Source: JBBTIS01 sp038059855
GTDB taxonomy: Bacteria > Elusimicrobiota > Elusimicrobia > JACQPE01
Assembly (NCBI GenBank): GCA_964357255.1
Contig: CAYHKQ010000009.1
Span: forward strand, 1 to 40,926
Reading direction: 5' to 3'
DNA length: 40,926 bases
Shown one piece after another: positions 24,322-31,682 of the stretch. Under the pieces are notes generated by a model. It was not told the origin of the DNA. It saw only the letters and a program-made list of their open reading frames with translations, and made no database searches. How positions within the stretch are numbered: the first letter of the stretch is position 1; each line of letters opens with the position of its first letter. The translations under genes and the position numbers were made by a program.

Positions 24322-25686
24322 TCACTCCAGTTCATTGTACCTGGACCAGAAACTGACCTTGCGGGCATGCGCCTGACGCAAGCCATCCAAATAAGTTTGA
24401 TGGGAATGGAAATGCGCCCAATTAGGCACTTTGAGGCCCAAAGCGTCCAATTTTTTAAGGTATTTGACCCCGTGATGATAATATTTTGACAGTGCCCGGC
24501 CGAGAATGGATTCCAGCAGTGCGCGATAAATCATAGAGGCGGCCAATAGTCTGTCCAATTTCTCAAAATTTTTAGCCAACGGTAGTAGGGATGTATAAAA
24601 ATCACCGTCCATCTGGTCCATCCGTTTCAAAACATAAGCTTCGGCCTCATCTATGCGTTGGGCTTCAATGAGAAACTCGGTGTCCGAAGCCGAGAACTCT
24701 TTTTCCTTAAAAATGGAATCTGTCGCCTCGGCAATCACCTTCTCCTTTCGATCTACGCCGATGACTTCCAAAAGCTCGGAAAGGGTTTCTTTGGAGCGAT
24801 GCTGACGAAAAAGGCGCCAGGCCGCATCAGCGACAGCGTCTTTATTGCCAAGGCGGATATGAATCGTCTTGAGCAGGTGGTCCCGCTCTGAAGACATATA
24901 CGTTTCTTTTTTGGGAATGGATTCCATCCACTTGAGCGCTGTTTTAGCGTCACCCGCCTCCAAATAAGCTTCGGCAATGTTAAACCGGACGGCAGGCCCT
25001 GGATTAGGATCATCGCCTGTTTCCGCCTTTTCAAAAAGAGGAGCGTCCTTCAACTGACGGGCTAAAAGTTTTACAAGGATTAGCCAGGACCGTTTTGCGT
25101 ATTTATCCGTTTCCTTTGTGGACAACTCCCAAAATCTCTCCGCCAAACGGCGCAGTGGTTCCGGCGGAAGATATTCCCCAGCCTTTTCAATCAGTGCATC
25201 CCGGACACCATAGTCATCATCCCGGTGAAGCTTTTCCAGGAGATCGCAAATCCAATCCTTGTCCTGACAGCGGGAAGCGTATTTGGAAAAAAGGTTCGCG
25301 GCGTTAAACCGGAACGCATCGCCAACGGTGCCGTTGGAATCATCGCAGGAATTAAACACCGCCTCATCCGCTTCAAAAAACTTGGCCATAAGTTCCACGC
25401 CGGTCCGTGGGTCCTCCAAACCAGCTTCCAGGTCATCGAGCATAAATTCAAGCTCCCGGGCAAACCCCGTGGAGCCCCGCCAGTCAATAAAACCGTTTCT
25501 TTTCTTCAAAGCGGCCAATTTCCGCTTAAAGCGTCCGACATTTTCGGACGGCGCGGCAGTCATTCGTTGCATTTTACTCTCGGCCCGCTTATCCCAAGCG
25601 GCCAATTCAAGCAGTGTATCCGCCAGTTTCTCCGGCCCATAGTCAACCAGCCGCTTGCGCCGATCATCCTGTTTACTGTAAATCAT
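24322..25686 (-). CDS. DUF6880-family protein
   Basis: This 454-residue, mostly helical protein matches the DUF6880 pattern: an N-terminal LADTLLELAAWD-type segment, then TPR-like helical pairs (FNIAEAYLEAGDAKTALKWMESIP), ending with a conserved YHHGVKYLKKLDAL...HFHSHQTYLDGLR...HARKVSFWSRY. The family's function is unknown. It is the last gene of the accessory minus-strand run, 22 nt behind the HEPN-like gene. The conserved C-terminal His and Tyr residues suggest a functional site, but none is established. An island-associated defence role is inference from position. Confidence 0.75.
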   Translation of the reverse strand: MIYSKQDDRRKRLVDYGPEKLADTLLELAAWDKRAESKMQRMTAAPSENVGRFKRKLAALKKRNGFIDWRGSTGFARELEFMLDDLEAGLEDPRTGVELMAKFFEADEAVFNSCDDSNGTVGDAFRFNAANLFSKYASRCQDKDWICDLLEKLHRDDDYGVRDALIEKAGEYLPPEPLRRLAERFWELSTKETDKYAKRSWLILVKLLARQLKDAPLFEKAETGDDPNPGPAVRFNIAEAYLEAGDAKTALKWMESIPKKETYMSSERDHLLKTIHIRLGNKDAVADAAWRLFRQHRSKETLSELLEVIGVDRKEKVIAEATDSIFKEKEFSASDTEFLIEAQRIDEAEAYVLKRMDQMDGDFYTSLLPLAKNFEKLDRLLAASMIYRALLESILGRALSKYYHHGVKYLKKLDALGLKVPNWAHFHSHQTYLDGLRQAHARKVSFWSRYNELE

Positions 25687-25708
25687 GGCTGCAATATATA
25701 CTCACATT

Positions 25709-26410
25709 TCATTTCAGTCTATTCCAGGTTTGTAACAGTATATTCTCAGCAATGGTAAGCATGCGATTTGTATTGTCTATCATGTCCTTTCTGCGGCGCA
25801 CATGCCTGCGTCGCCGCTTGGCTGCAAAATTAATGTCCAGTTCGTGAATAATCTTATTCCTGATATCAAAAATATTTTTGCATATGTCTTGCTTAATATC
25901 ACACGAATTCGGCTCCAAACCAAGTGCGTAGACTGCGCGGTAAAGTTCCTCTGGTGATTGCAGACTGCCACCGACTAAGCTATTGATGTACTCCTCAAGA
26001 ATTCGTTTTCTAGGCGATTCACAAGCCAAGACTCCGGCAATGAATTTAACGGATTGTGTTGACAACCCCTCATCTTCTGTGCTTTTGATCCGCCTTACGA
26101 CAAAAGTTTCCATGCCTTGACGAACCTTTTCGTCCTTTTCGGCAAGAGCGGTAATGCAATCTCGTATTACCTGCTTGGTCATCGAATCAAAACCCGCGGA
26201 TGCTAAAACCAACATGGAACGCAAAATGTCCTGTTCTTCGTCTGTTGTGCCTCCCCTTTTGCCGCCTCGCCGTTTTCGCGCACGATCAAAAGCGGTAAGC
26301 AAAAATTTGGATGACTCATGAGCCTGTTGGAGAATAAGTTTGGCTTTAGTGAAAGAGGAATGTGAAATATTCTCAATCTCACGCGATAACTTTTTTATTT
26401 CAGGTTGCAT
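25709..26410 (-). CDS. HEPN-like protein, candidate ribonuclease toxin
   Basis: A 233-residue helical protein of no named family. Near the C-terminus it has IRNKIIHELD, the R-x4-H motif (Arg 184, His 189) that marks HEPN domains, many of which are metal-independent RNases in defence systems. A strongly basic tract, AKRRRRHVRRRKD, follows. The N-terminal third is helical with a basic RKRRGGKRGG patch. It lies 11 nt behind the YDYxxxxH repeat gene and 22 nt ahead of DUF6880, so the three are probably one unit. AT content is clearly higher than in the core genes. HEPN assignment rests on one motif and helical context. Confidence 0.65.
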   Translation of the reverse strand: MQPEIKKLSREIENISHSSFTKAKLILQQAHESSKFLLTAFDRARKRRGGKRGGTTDEEQDILRSMLVLASAGFDSMTKQVIRDCITALAEKDEKVRQGMETFVVRRIKSTEDEGLSTQSVKFIAGVLACESPRKRILEEYINSLVGGSLQSPEELYRAVYALGLEPNSCDIKQDICKNIFDIRNKIIHELDINFAAKRRRRHVRRRKDMIDNTNRMLTIAENILLQTWNRLK

Positions 26411-26421
26411 TGTGTACTCCC

Positions 26422-26784
26422 TTAAATAGAAAACGCAAAATGCTCACTTTCTGTGTAGTCGTATAAGCTAATAGATTGTCCAGACATGTGACCGCTAAAA
26501 TGCGAACCGGAACCGTAATCGAAACCGCTGAATTGGGTCCCAGTAATACGAAGAAGCACATGGGAAGATTGGCCATAGTGATATAGATTTAACTGACCGT
26601 TATCTCCATTGCCAGAGATGTGGCAACCATGAGTGTAGTCATAAACATTTACGTTTTTATGTGTCAAACTTCCAGATATTAGGATATGCATGCCGCGCGA
26701 GTAGTCATAGATGGCAGACGTTTGTTTCCCCGATATAAGTGCCCCCACAATGTAGGCTACCGCAGCTCTTACTTGCTCATGCAT
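26422..26784 (-). CDS. Five-repeat YDYxxxxH protein, unknown function
   Basis: A 120-residue protein made almost entirely of a 20-residue repeat. The signature [YF]-[DH]-Y-x4-H occurs at residues 26-33, 48-55, 68-75, 88-95 and 108-115, a spacing of 22 then exactly 20, 20, 20. Between signatures alternate hydrophobic and small/polar residues with Gly turns, the pattern of a two-strand beta coil, so a small beta-solenoid with a ladder of aligned His and Tyr is likely. Residues 1-20 form a helix-like lead. There is no signal peptide and no Cys pattern. I know no named family with this motif. It sits 35 nt after hsdR and 11 nt before the HEPN-like gene. Confidence 0.75.
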   Translation of the reverse strand: MHEQVRAAVAYIVGALISGKQTSAIYDYSRGMHILISGSLTHKNVNVYDYTHGCHISGNGDNGQLNLYHYGQSSHVLLRITGTQFSGFDYGSGSHFSGHMSGQSISLYDYTESEHFAFSI

Positions 26785-26819
26785 TTGTTATTTTCTTAAA
26801 CATACCCCGTTTACGGGAC

Positions 26820-29800
26820 TCAGGGATATGAATTTCTATGACCCAGGCCTTCCTTGCCACTTTTTCTTTGCTTGTAATACCGATCGAAGAGCCAGTTGAA
26901 GAAAAATTTGGAGAATTCGCGGTCGTCGGTGATTTGTTTATAGAACTTAAAATTGGAGTCCATCATTTCCTGGAGCTTGTCGTTGACAACGTGGTCAAAG
27001 GTCAAGCGGGCATTATCCGGCGGATTGACCTTGACACTGGCTTCAAGGCCCGCGTCGCCTGATAGTCGTTCCTCTAGCTGCTGAATGAATACCCTATCCT
27101 CTTCGGTAAAGCTGGTACCGAAGCGTTCGTTTAACTCCTGGATAATGCGTGACAGTGGCTCAAGCTCCTCTGGGGGCGAGGCCCATCCACCTTTGGGCCG
27201 CATGGGTTCGAGATCGCCCTGGCCGCGCTCCAGCCGAATTTTTCCTTTGGAAGTCTGCTGGATGCGGAAGGAATCAATGTCTATGTTTTGCTGAATTTCT
27301 TTGGGAAGCGGCTCCTTGGGTAACGGCAGCTTTCGCAACAGAAGGCGGCCGAAATGGTAGAGCTTTTCCAAAGACGCATCCGCGAAGGGAAGAATTTGCG
27401 AAAGAAAAGCGTAAAGCCGGACATAATCCGTAAGCTGGCCGCGGAAATCCGCTCTCTCTTCTTCGGATGCGGCTAAATACCGGTCTATGGCAGGGGCCAG
27501 AACCGCATGAAGCTTGTCTTGAGTGGCCTGGGGGTCAAACCAAATCTGGGCAAAGCGGTCTACCTCGGTGTTGTCATAAACATGAAAATCCAGAAGTCGT
27601 TTTTGAAGATCATAAAGCAGGTTGGGGTCCGTGCCCTCGGTTAAAAGTGTTTTTTCGTAGTAGGGCTCAAAGGCTTTTTGAATTTCGTCTGCCTCGTTGG
27701 CAAAATCGAGAACGACCGCCTCTTCTTTGCCTGGGTGCATTCGGTTAAGCCTGGATAAGGTTTGCACCGCGTTGACCCCGCCCAGCTTTTTGTCTACATA
27801 CATGGTGTGCAAGAGCGGCATGTCATAGCCGGTCTGGAATTTATTGGCAACGATCAAAATGCGGTATTCCTCCCTCTTAAAAGTCTCGGCTGTCTGCGAC
27901 TCTGGAAATCCGTTCATGTTGGTTTCGGTATATTCCAGGCCGCCGTCCCGGACCTTGCCGGAAAAAGCCACCAATGCCTTAAAGCCATACCCCTTTTCTT
28001 TCAAATAGCGGTCCACCGCATGCCTGTAGCGCACGGCATGGAGCCGGGAGCGCGTAACAATCATGGCCTTGGCCTTGCCGTTGATGCGACTCATGGAATT
28101 ATTGACGAAATGCTCGATCATAATTTCCAATTTTTTGTTGATGGCGTGCTCATGCAAATCCACGAAAGCCTTAAGCAGATATTGGGCCTTGGTTTTGTCA
28201 TAGCGAGGATCATCCGCTACTTTTTTAAGCAAGCTCCAATAGCTTTTGTAAGTGGTGTAGTTTTCAAGGACGTCCAGGATAAAGCGTTCCTCAATGGCCT
28301 GGCGCATGGTGTAAAGACTAAAGGGCGCATAGCTGCCATCAGGCTGTTTTGTTCCAAAAAGCTCCAAGGTTTTAGGCTTGGGAGTGGCTGTAAAAGCAAA
28401 AAAGGTGACATTGGGGAGCCTTCCCCGTTTTTTCATCTCCTCAACAATGCGATCCTCAAGATCAATCTCTTCGCCCCGGTCATCCACCTCGGCTTCCTCA
28501 AGCCCATCGACCGAAAGCACGGCCTTAAGGCTCCTTGTGCTTTCGCCGGATTGAGAAGAATGGGCCTCATCAACAATCACCGCAAAACGCTGCCCGGGCA
28601 AAGAGCCGATATCCTTAACAATCACCGGAAATTTTTGAAGCGTGGTAACAATGATATTTTTGCCTTCCTCCAGGGCTTGCTTTAACTGCTTGGAGGTTTT
28701 GTCAATGTTTTCCACGACTCCCAGGGTCTGCTCAAATTGGCGCACTGTCCTTTGAATCTGCGAATCTAAAACGCGGCGGTCGGTAATCACGATGATGGAA
28801 TCAAACACGCGCCGGTCTTTGGCGTCATGCAGAACAGAGAGTTGGTGGGCCAGCCAAGAAATCGAGTTGCTTTTGCCGCTTCCGGCGCTATGCTCGATCA
28901 AATACCAGTAGCCTGCGCCTTTTTCCAAGGCATCGCCCACTAACCGGCGGACACTGTCTAGCTGATGGTAACGGGGAAAAATCAGTTTGCGTTCTCCGGT
29001 TTTTCTGCCCTTGTCGTCCTCCGCCTCAACGACATGAATAAAGTGCTGGATAAGGTCCAGGAGGCTGTCTCTTGCCCAAATCTTTTCCCACAAATAGGCG
29101 GTTGCAAAGCCGTTCAGACAAGGAGGATTGCCCGCACCGGTGCCGTTTCCCTGGTTAAAGGGCAGAAATCTTGTCCTTGGGCCCTGAAGATGCGTGGCCA
29201 TGTAAACCAAATCAGGGTCCACAACAAAATGAGCCAAACAGCGGCCAAAAACGAATAGCGGTTCCTTGGGATCGCGGTCAAATCGGTACTGCCGGATGCC
29301 ATCCTGCACGTTTTGGCCAGTGAAGTGATTTTTAAGCTCGGCCGTAATAATGGGAAGGCCGTTAAGGAAAAGGGACATGTCCAGGCTTTTTTCATTTTTC
29401 TCGCTGTATTTGAGCTGGCGGATGGCGGTAAACAGATTGGCCTCATAAAGCTTTTGGCTCTCCTCATTTAAGCCGCTGGCTGGCCGGAAATACGCCAACC
29501 TGAAAGTGCACCCATTGGCTTTAAGGCCGTTACGCAAAACATCTACGGTGCCCCGGTTTTGAATCTCGGAGGCCAGACGCCTTAAAAAACGGTCCTTGGT
29601 TTCATCGCCATGCTGTTTTTTGAGTTTGTCCCATTCCTTGGGCTGGGTGGCGTAGATAAACTCCAAAACCACGGCGACATCCAGGCAATAGGCACGGTCA
29701 TAGTCCTCGGGTCTGCGCTTGCGAAACCCGCCCGGAGACCCGCCGAATTTGGCCAGCCCAGCCCTGTCAAAAAAAGGCTGCACAGCGGATTTCGTCTTCA

Positions 29801-29861
29801 TCCCATCCGCAATGAGGGCATTTTCAATAATCGTTTCCAATGCCTTTTCTGATATGTCCAT
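26820..29861 (-). CDS. hsdR: Type I restriction endonuclease R subunit
   Basis: This 1,013-residue motor and nuclease subunit uses ATP to translocate DNA and cuts far from the recognition site. Visible parts: the N-terminal nuclease with ITAELKN (ExK, about 174-177), helicase Walker A HSAGSGKS (about 324-331), DRRVLDSQIQ, DEAH box VIVDEAHSS, FFAFTATPK (motif III), and QTGYDMPLLH plus LSRLNRMHPGK (motifs V-VI). The length is normal. I choose the ATG at 29861, which has GGGAG 5 nt upstream; a TTG one codon earlier is less likely. That ribosome-binding site lies inside a 32-bp repeat also present downstream of hsdS. Confidence 0.95.
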   Translation of the reverse strand: MDISEKALETIIENALIADGMKTKSAVQPFFDRAGLAKFGGSPGGFRKRRPEDYDRAYCLDVAVVLEFIYATQPKEWDKLKKQHGDETKDRFLRRLASEIQNRGTVDVLRNGLKANGCTFRLAYFRPASGLNEESQKLYEANLFTAIRQLKYSEKNEKSLDMSLFLNGLPIITAELKNHFTGQNVQDGIRQYRFDRDPKEPLFVFGRCLAHFVVDPDLVYMATHLQGPRTRFLPFNQGNGTGAGNPPCLNGFATAYLWEKIWARDSLLDLIQHFIHVVEAEDDKGRKTGERKLIFPRYHQLDSVRRLVGDALEKGAGYWYLIEHSAGSGKSNSISWLAHQLSVLHDAKDRRVFDSIIVITDRRVLDSQIQRTVRQFEQTLGVVENIDKTSKQLKQALEEGKNIIVTTLQKFPVIVKDIGSLPGQRFAVIVDEAHSSQSGESTRSLKAVLSVDGLEEAEVDDRGEEIDLEDRIVEEMKKRGRLPNVTFFAFTATPKPKTLELFGTKQPDGSYAPFSLYTMRQAIEERFILDVLENYTTYKSYWSLLKKVADDPRYDKTKAQYLLKAFVDLHEHAINKKLEIMIEHFVNNSMSRINGKAKAMIVTRSRLHAVRYRHAVDRYLKEKGYGFKALVAFSGKVRDGGLEYTETNMNGFPESQTAETFKREEYRILIVANKFQTGYDMPLLHTMYVDKKLGGVNAVQTLSRLNRMHPGKEEAVVLDFANEADEIQKAFEPYYEKTLLTEGTDPNLLYDLQKRLLDFHVYDNTEVDRFAQIWFDPQATQDKLHAVLAPAIDRYLAASEEERADFRGQLTDYVRLYAFLSQILPFADASLEKLYHFGRLLLRKLPLPKEPLPKEIQQNIDIDSFRIQQTSKGKIRLERGQGDLEPMRPKGGWASPPEELEPLSRIIQELNERFGTSFTEEDRVFIQQLEERLSGDAGLEASVKVNPPDNARLTFDHVVNDKLQEMMDSNFKFYKQITDDREFSKFFFNWLFDRYYKQRKSGKEGLGHRNSYP

Positions 29862-29891
29862 CAAGTCTCCCAGTTACATCGCGCTACATAC
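29860..29891. repeat. Direct repeat copy A at the hsdR start
   Basis: A 32-bp sequence identical, except for one base, to 31638-31669. Read on the minus strand it contains TATGTAG-CGCG-ATGTAACTGGGAGACTTGAT and thus the hsdR Shine-Dalgarno and start. The two copies bracket the TIGR04255/HicB-like/HicA-like cassette. Confidence 0.85.
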
Positions 29892-29968
29892 AATTTGGCC
29901 CAGAAAGGCGCGCAGGATGCGTCCCTTTCAGACCCAACCCTCTTGGGATGGGCTTGATTAGCTTCGCG

Positions 29969-29989
29969 CCAGTTACACCGTGATACATA
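29969..29989. repeat. Diverged third copy of the repeat core
   Basis: CCAGTTACA-CCGTG-ATACATA matches the CCAGTTACATCGCG(C/T)TACATA core of the two 32-bp repeats at all but a few positions. It lies within the 190-nt gap between the HicA-like gene and hsdR. Confidence 0.6.
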
Positions 29990-30078
29990 GGTCCCCTCAG
30001 CCAATCCCCTGCCTTTCCAAAACCTCCTGCGGCATCATCGTGGCTCATTCGGTGACTCGCGGAGGAGCTTAAGGAGCC

Positions 30079-30390
30079 CTATTGGCTGCCAGAGGAGGAT
30101 TCTGACTTAAAAACACCTTTCTGAATGAGGCACTGATTATAGTCCTCGGCGCTCATCGGGCACTGGACGAGATCCCTCACCTGCTTTGCAGTATCCAGTT
30201 TCAGCTCTTTTTTCATGGCGTCAATTAATCCTGGACCATAGGTCTTGTATTTTGTTCCGTAGGAAGTATAGGTATAAGCACCCGTACGCTTGCCTTGGTA
30301 CTCATGGTAAAAATACGAGTGGTCGTTATTGTCTTGTACAAACCCTTTTTTGGGTAAGTTGCTCACAATAACACGCCGGTCCAGCTGCAT
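30079..30390 (-). CDS. Small HicA-like protein, probable toxin
   Basis: This 103-residue protein has the outline of a HicA/YcfA fold: a strand-helix lead (VIVSNLPKKGFVQ), then NDHSYFYHEYQGKR, in which the His of a DHSY motif would match the catalytic HicA histidine. A polar strand region follows and then LIDAMKKELKL, like the terminal helix of HicA. HicA toxins bind and cleave mRNA. This protein is longer than typical HicA (about 60-80 residues) because of a C-terminal extension with Cys and a Ser-rich tail (KSESSSGSQ). It lies 9 nt downstream of the HicB-like gene. Similarity is by pattern only; it may be a distinct small family. Confidence 0.55.
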   Translation of the reverse strand: MQLDRRVIVSNLPKKGFVQDNNDHSYFYHEYQGKRTGAYTYTSYGTKYKTYGPGLIDAMKKELKLDTAKQVRDLVQCPMSAEDYNQCLIQKGVFKSESSSGSQ

Positions 30391-30399
30391 TGAGTTTTT

Positions 30400-30813
30400 T
30401 TAAGAGCAAATTTGTTTGAATAATTTTTTAAGTCTAGAGGCCTCGCCTGTAACTTTTTCTTCTGGCAGGGAGGCATAGTACTCTATAAAGTGAGCAATTC
30501 GATCCTTGAGTTCTTCAATAGCTCCGGCTGAAGATTCTCCGCAGCCGTACACTGATAAATTTTCATTTTCTGCTGTAAAAACATCCTGGTGTTTATTAAT
30601 GGTTATAGAAATGGGTTTAGACATTTTATAGGTTTGCCGTCTGCTCCTTACCTCCCATATAGGAACCACCGTATTCTGCGGACTGTCTACGGTGTCAAAA
30701 AATATTAAATGCGGCGCGGTTCCAAGAGATGGCCTAGTTATTGTGTAAGGCTGAATGCTTTCGGTCGGTCTCGCGCTTATATCTTGAGTTTCCAGGCTAA
30801 GAGCGGCATTCAT
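30400..30813 (-). CDS. HicB-like protein, probable antitoxin
   Basis: A 137-residue protein. The C-terminal half reads as a HicB-type domain: a strand SITINKHQDVFTAEN, a second strand NLSVYGCGESS and a helix AGAIEELKDRIAHFIEYYASL, the usual strand-strand-helix of the partly degraded RNase H fold of HicB antitoxins. The N-terminal half is of unknown type. It starts with ATGA overlapping the TIGR04255 stop by 4 nt and precedes the HicA-like gene by 9 nt, so the three are translationally coupled. No DNA-binding domain is evident, unlike many HicB proteins, so any autoregulation would need another factor. Confidence 0.55.
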   Translation of the reverse strand: MNAALSLETQDISARPTESIQPYTITRPSLGTAPHLIFFDTVDSPQNTVVPIWEVRSRRQTYKMSKPISITINKHQDVFTAENENLSVYGCGESSAGAIEELKDRIAHFIEYYASLPEEKVTGEASRLKKLFKQICS

Positions 30814-31517
30814 TCAATGACCTCCCCCATCATCAATTTCTTGTACTCCGTAGTGATAAGTTCTTCAAAAAAAGCCTTGGTCTCATGGTGACTTTCGTCC
30901 ATATACTTTTCCACCGAATCAAGAGATATTTCTTTTTCTTTTGCGTAGTCGAAGTCAACCACTAAAGCCTCCGCGCTGGTAGCCGCGTCTGTTGCGGAAT
31001 CGATTCTCGTCGTAAGTAAGCCATTCTTCATAATAGAATTAAATACCAGCGCAAAATCCTTAAAAGTATTAGGCACGCTACGCGGAAGATTCACGCCCAT
31101 GTTCAAAAATCTGGAAACGGGGATGGCTCCATTTTCCCTCACAAAGGGCATAACGTTGATATATCGCAACCCTGTGCGCTTTAGATTTCCAATCTTAAAT
31201 CTTTTTCCAAAAAAATTTATCAGTTGCATCGCTTGTTTTTTGAAAATGTCAAAACCCTCGTAGGCCTTAGTGGAGTATGCGAGCACATTAATGGAAATCA
31301 TGATCGTATTTTTTCCATCCTCAGACTGAAATTGATACGGGGCCGCCGCCAGAGAACTACCTGGGGGAATCTTGACTGGCGTTTTGACCACCGGAAAAGC
31401 GGCCTGGAACTCCTGGTAAACCTCGTCCCTATGGCACTCCACAGAAGGGTTGCCTGGAAAACGAATTTCAAAAACAGTCTCCACCAAGGGCGCTTTAGGA
31501 TAAATTAGATTGGCCAT
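30810..31517 (-). CDS. TIGR04255-family protein
   Basis: A 235-residue protein with the family's N-terminal signature, YPKAPLVETVFEIRF (about 6-20), and later strands such as GLRYINVMPF and VVDFDYAKEK. The family is scattered across bacterial genomes, usually in variable regions, and has no known biochemical activity. Here it heads a coupled three-gene unit: its stop overlaps the HicB-like ATG by 4 nt. Codon use is AT-rich compared with the core genes, in line with separate acquisition. It may act as a sensor or structural third component of the toxin-antitoxin pair, but that is inference. Confidence 0.82.
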   Translation of the reverse strand: MANLIYPKAPLVETVFEIRFPGNPSVECHRDEVYQEFQAAFPVVKTPVKIPPGSSLAAAPYQFQSEDGKNTIMISINVLAYSTKAYEGFDIFKKQAMQLINFFGKRFKIGNLKRTGLRYINVMPFVRENGAIPVSRFLNMGVNLPRSVPNTFKDFALVFNSIMKNGLLTTRIDSATDAATSAEALVVDFDYAKEKEISLDSVEKYMDESHHETKAFFEELITTEYKKLMMGEVIE

Positions 31518-31637
31518 GGCGCTTAAAACCCACTCCCTAAAACAAGATTAGCCCGTTCCCTCGTGTTCCGCAAGTAGGAATGATACAAAAATGAATTATT
31601 TTCTTTCTTTCCGATACCGCGAGATAAGCCGGGACAA

Positions 31638-31669
31638 ATCAAGTCTCCCAGTTACATCGCGTTACATAC
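31638..31669. repeat. Direct repeat copy B downstream of hsdS
   Basis: A 32-bp sequence matching 29860-29891 with one difference, in the same orientation. It lies 14 nt after the hsdS stop. In the minus-strand reading it carries two ATGTAAC units 10 bp apart followed by a GGGAG ribosome-binding sequence with no gene behind it, as expected if the cassette was inserted between hsdS and hsdR with duplication of this junction. Confidence 0.85.
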
Positions 31670-31682
31670 GCGGGGGAATCGG

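Noticed and set aside
27762..28685. 307-codon open frame on the + strand
   Set aside because: It lies wholly antisense to hsdR, whose motifs are clear; the product has no recognisable features and reflects GC-biased shadow coding.
30020..30070. Short minus-strand peptide starting with two Met between the HicA-like gene and hsdR
   Set aside because: Only 13 codons, no ribosome-binding site clear enough, and it lies in a region of decayed repeats.
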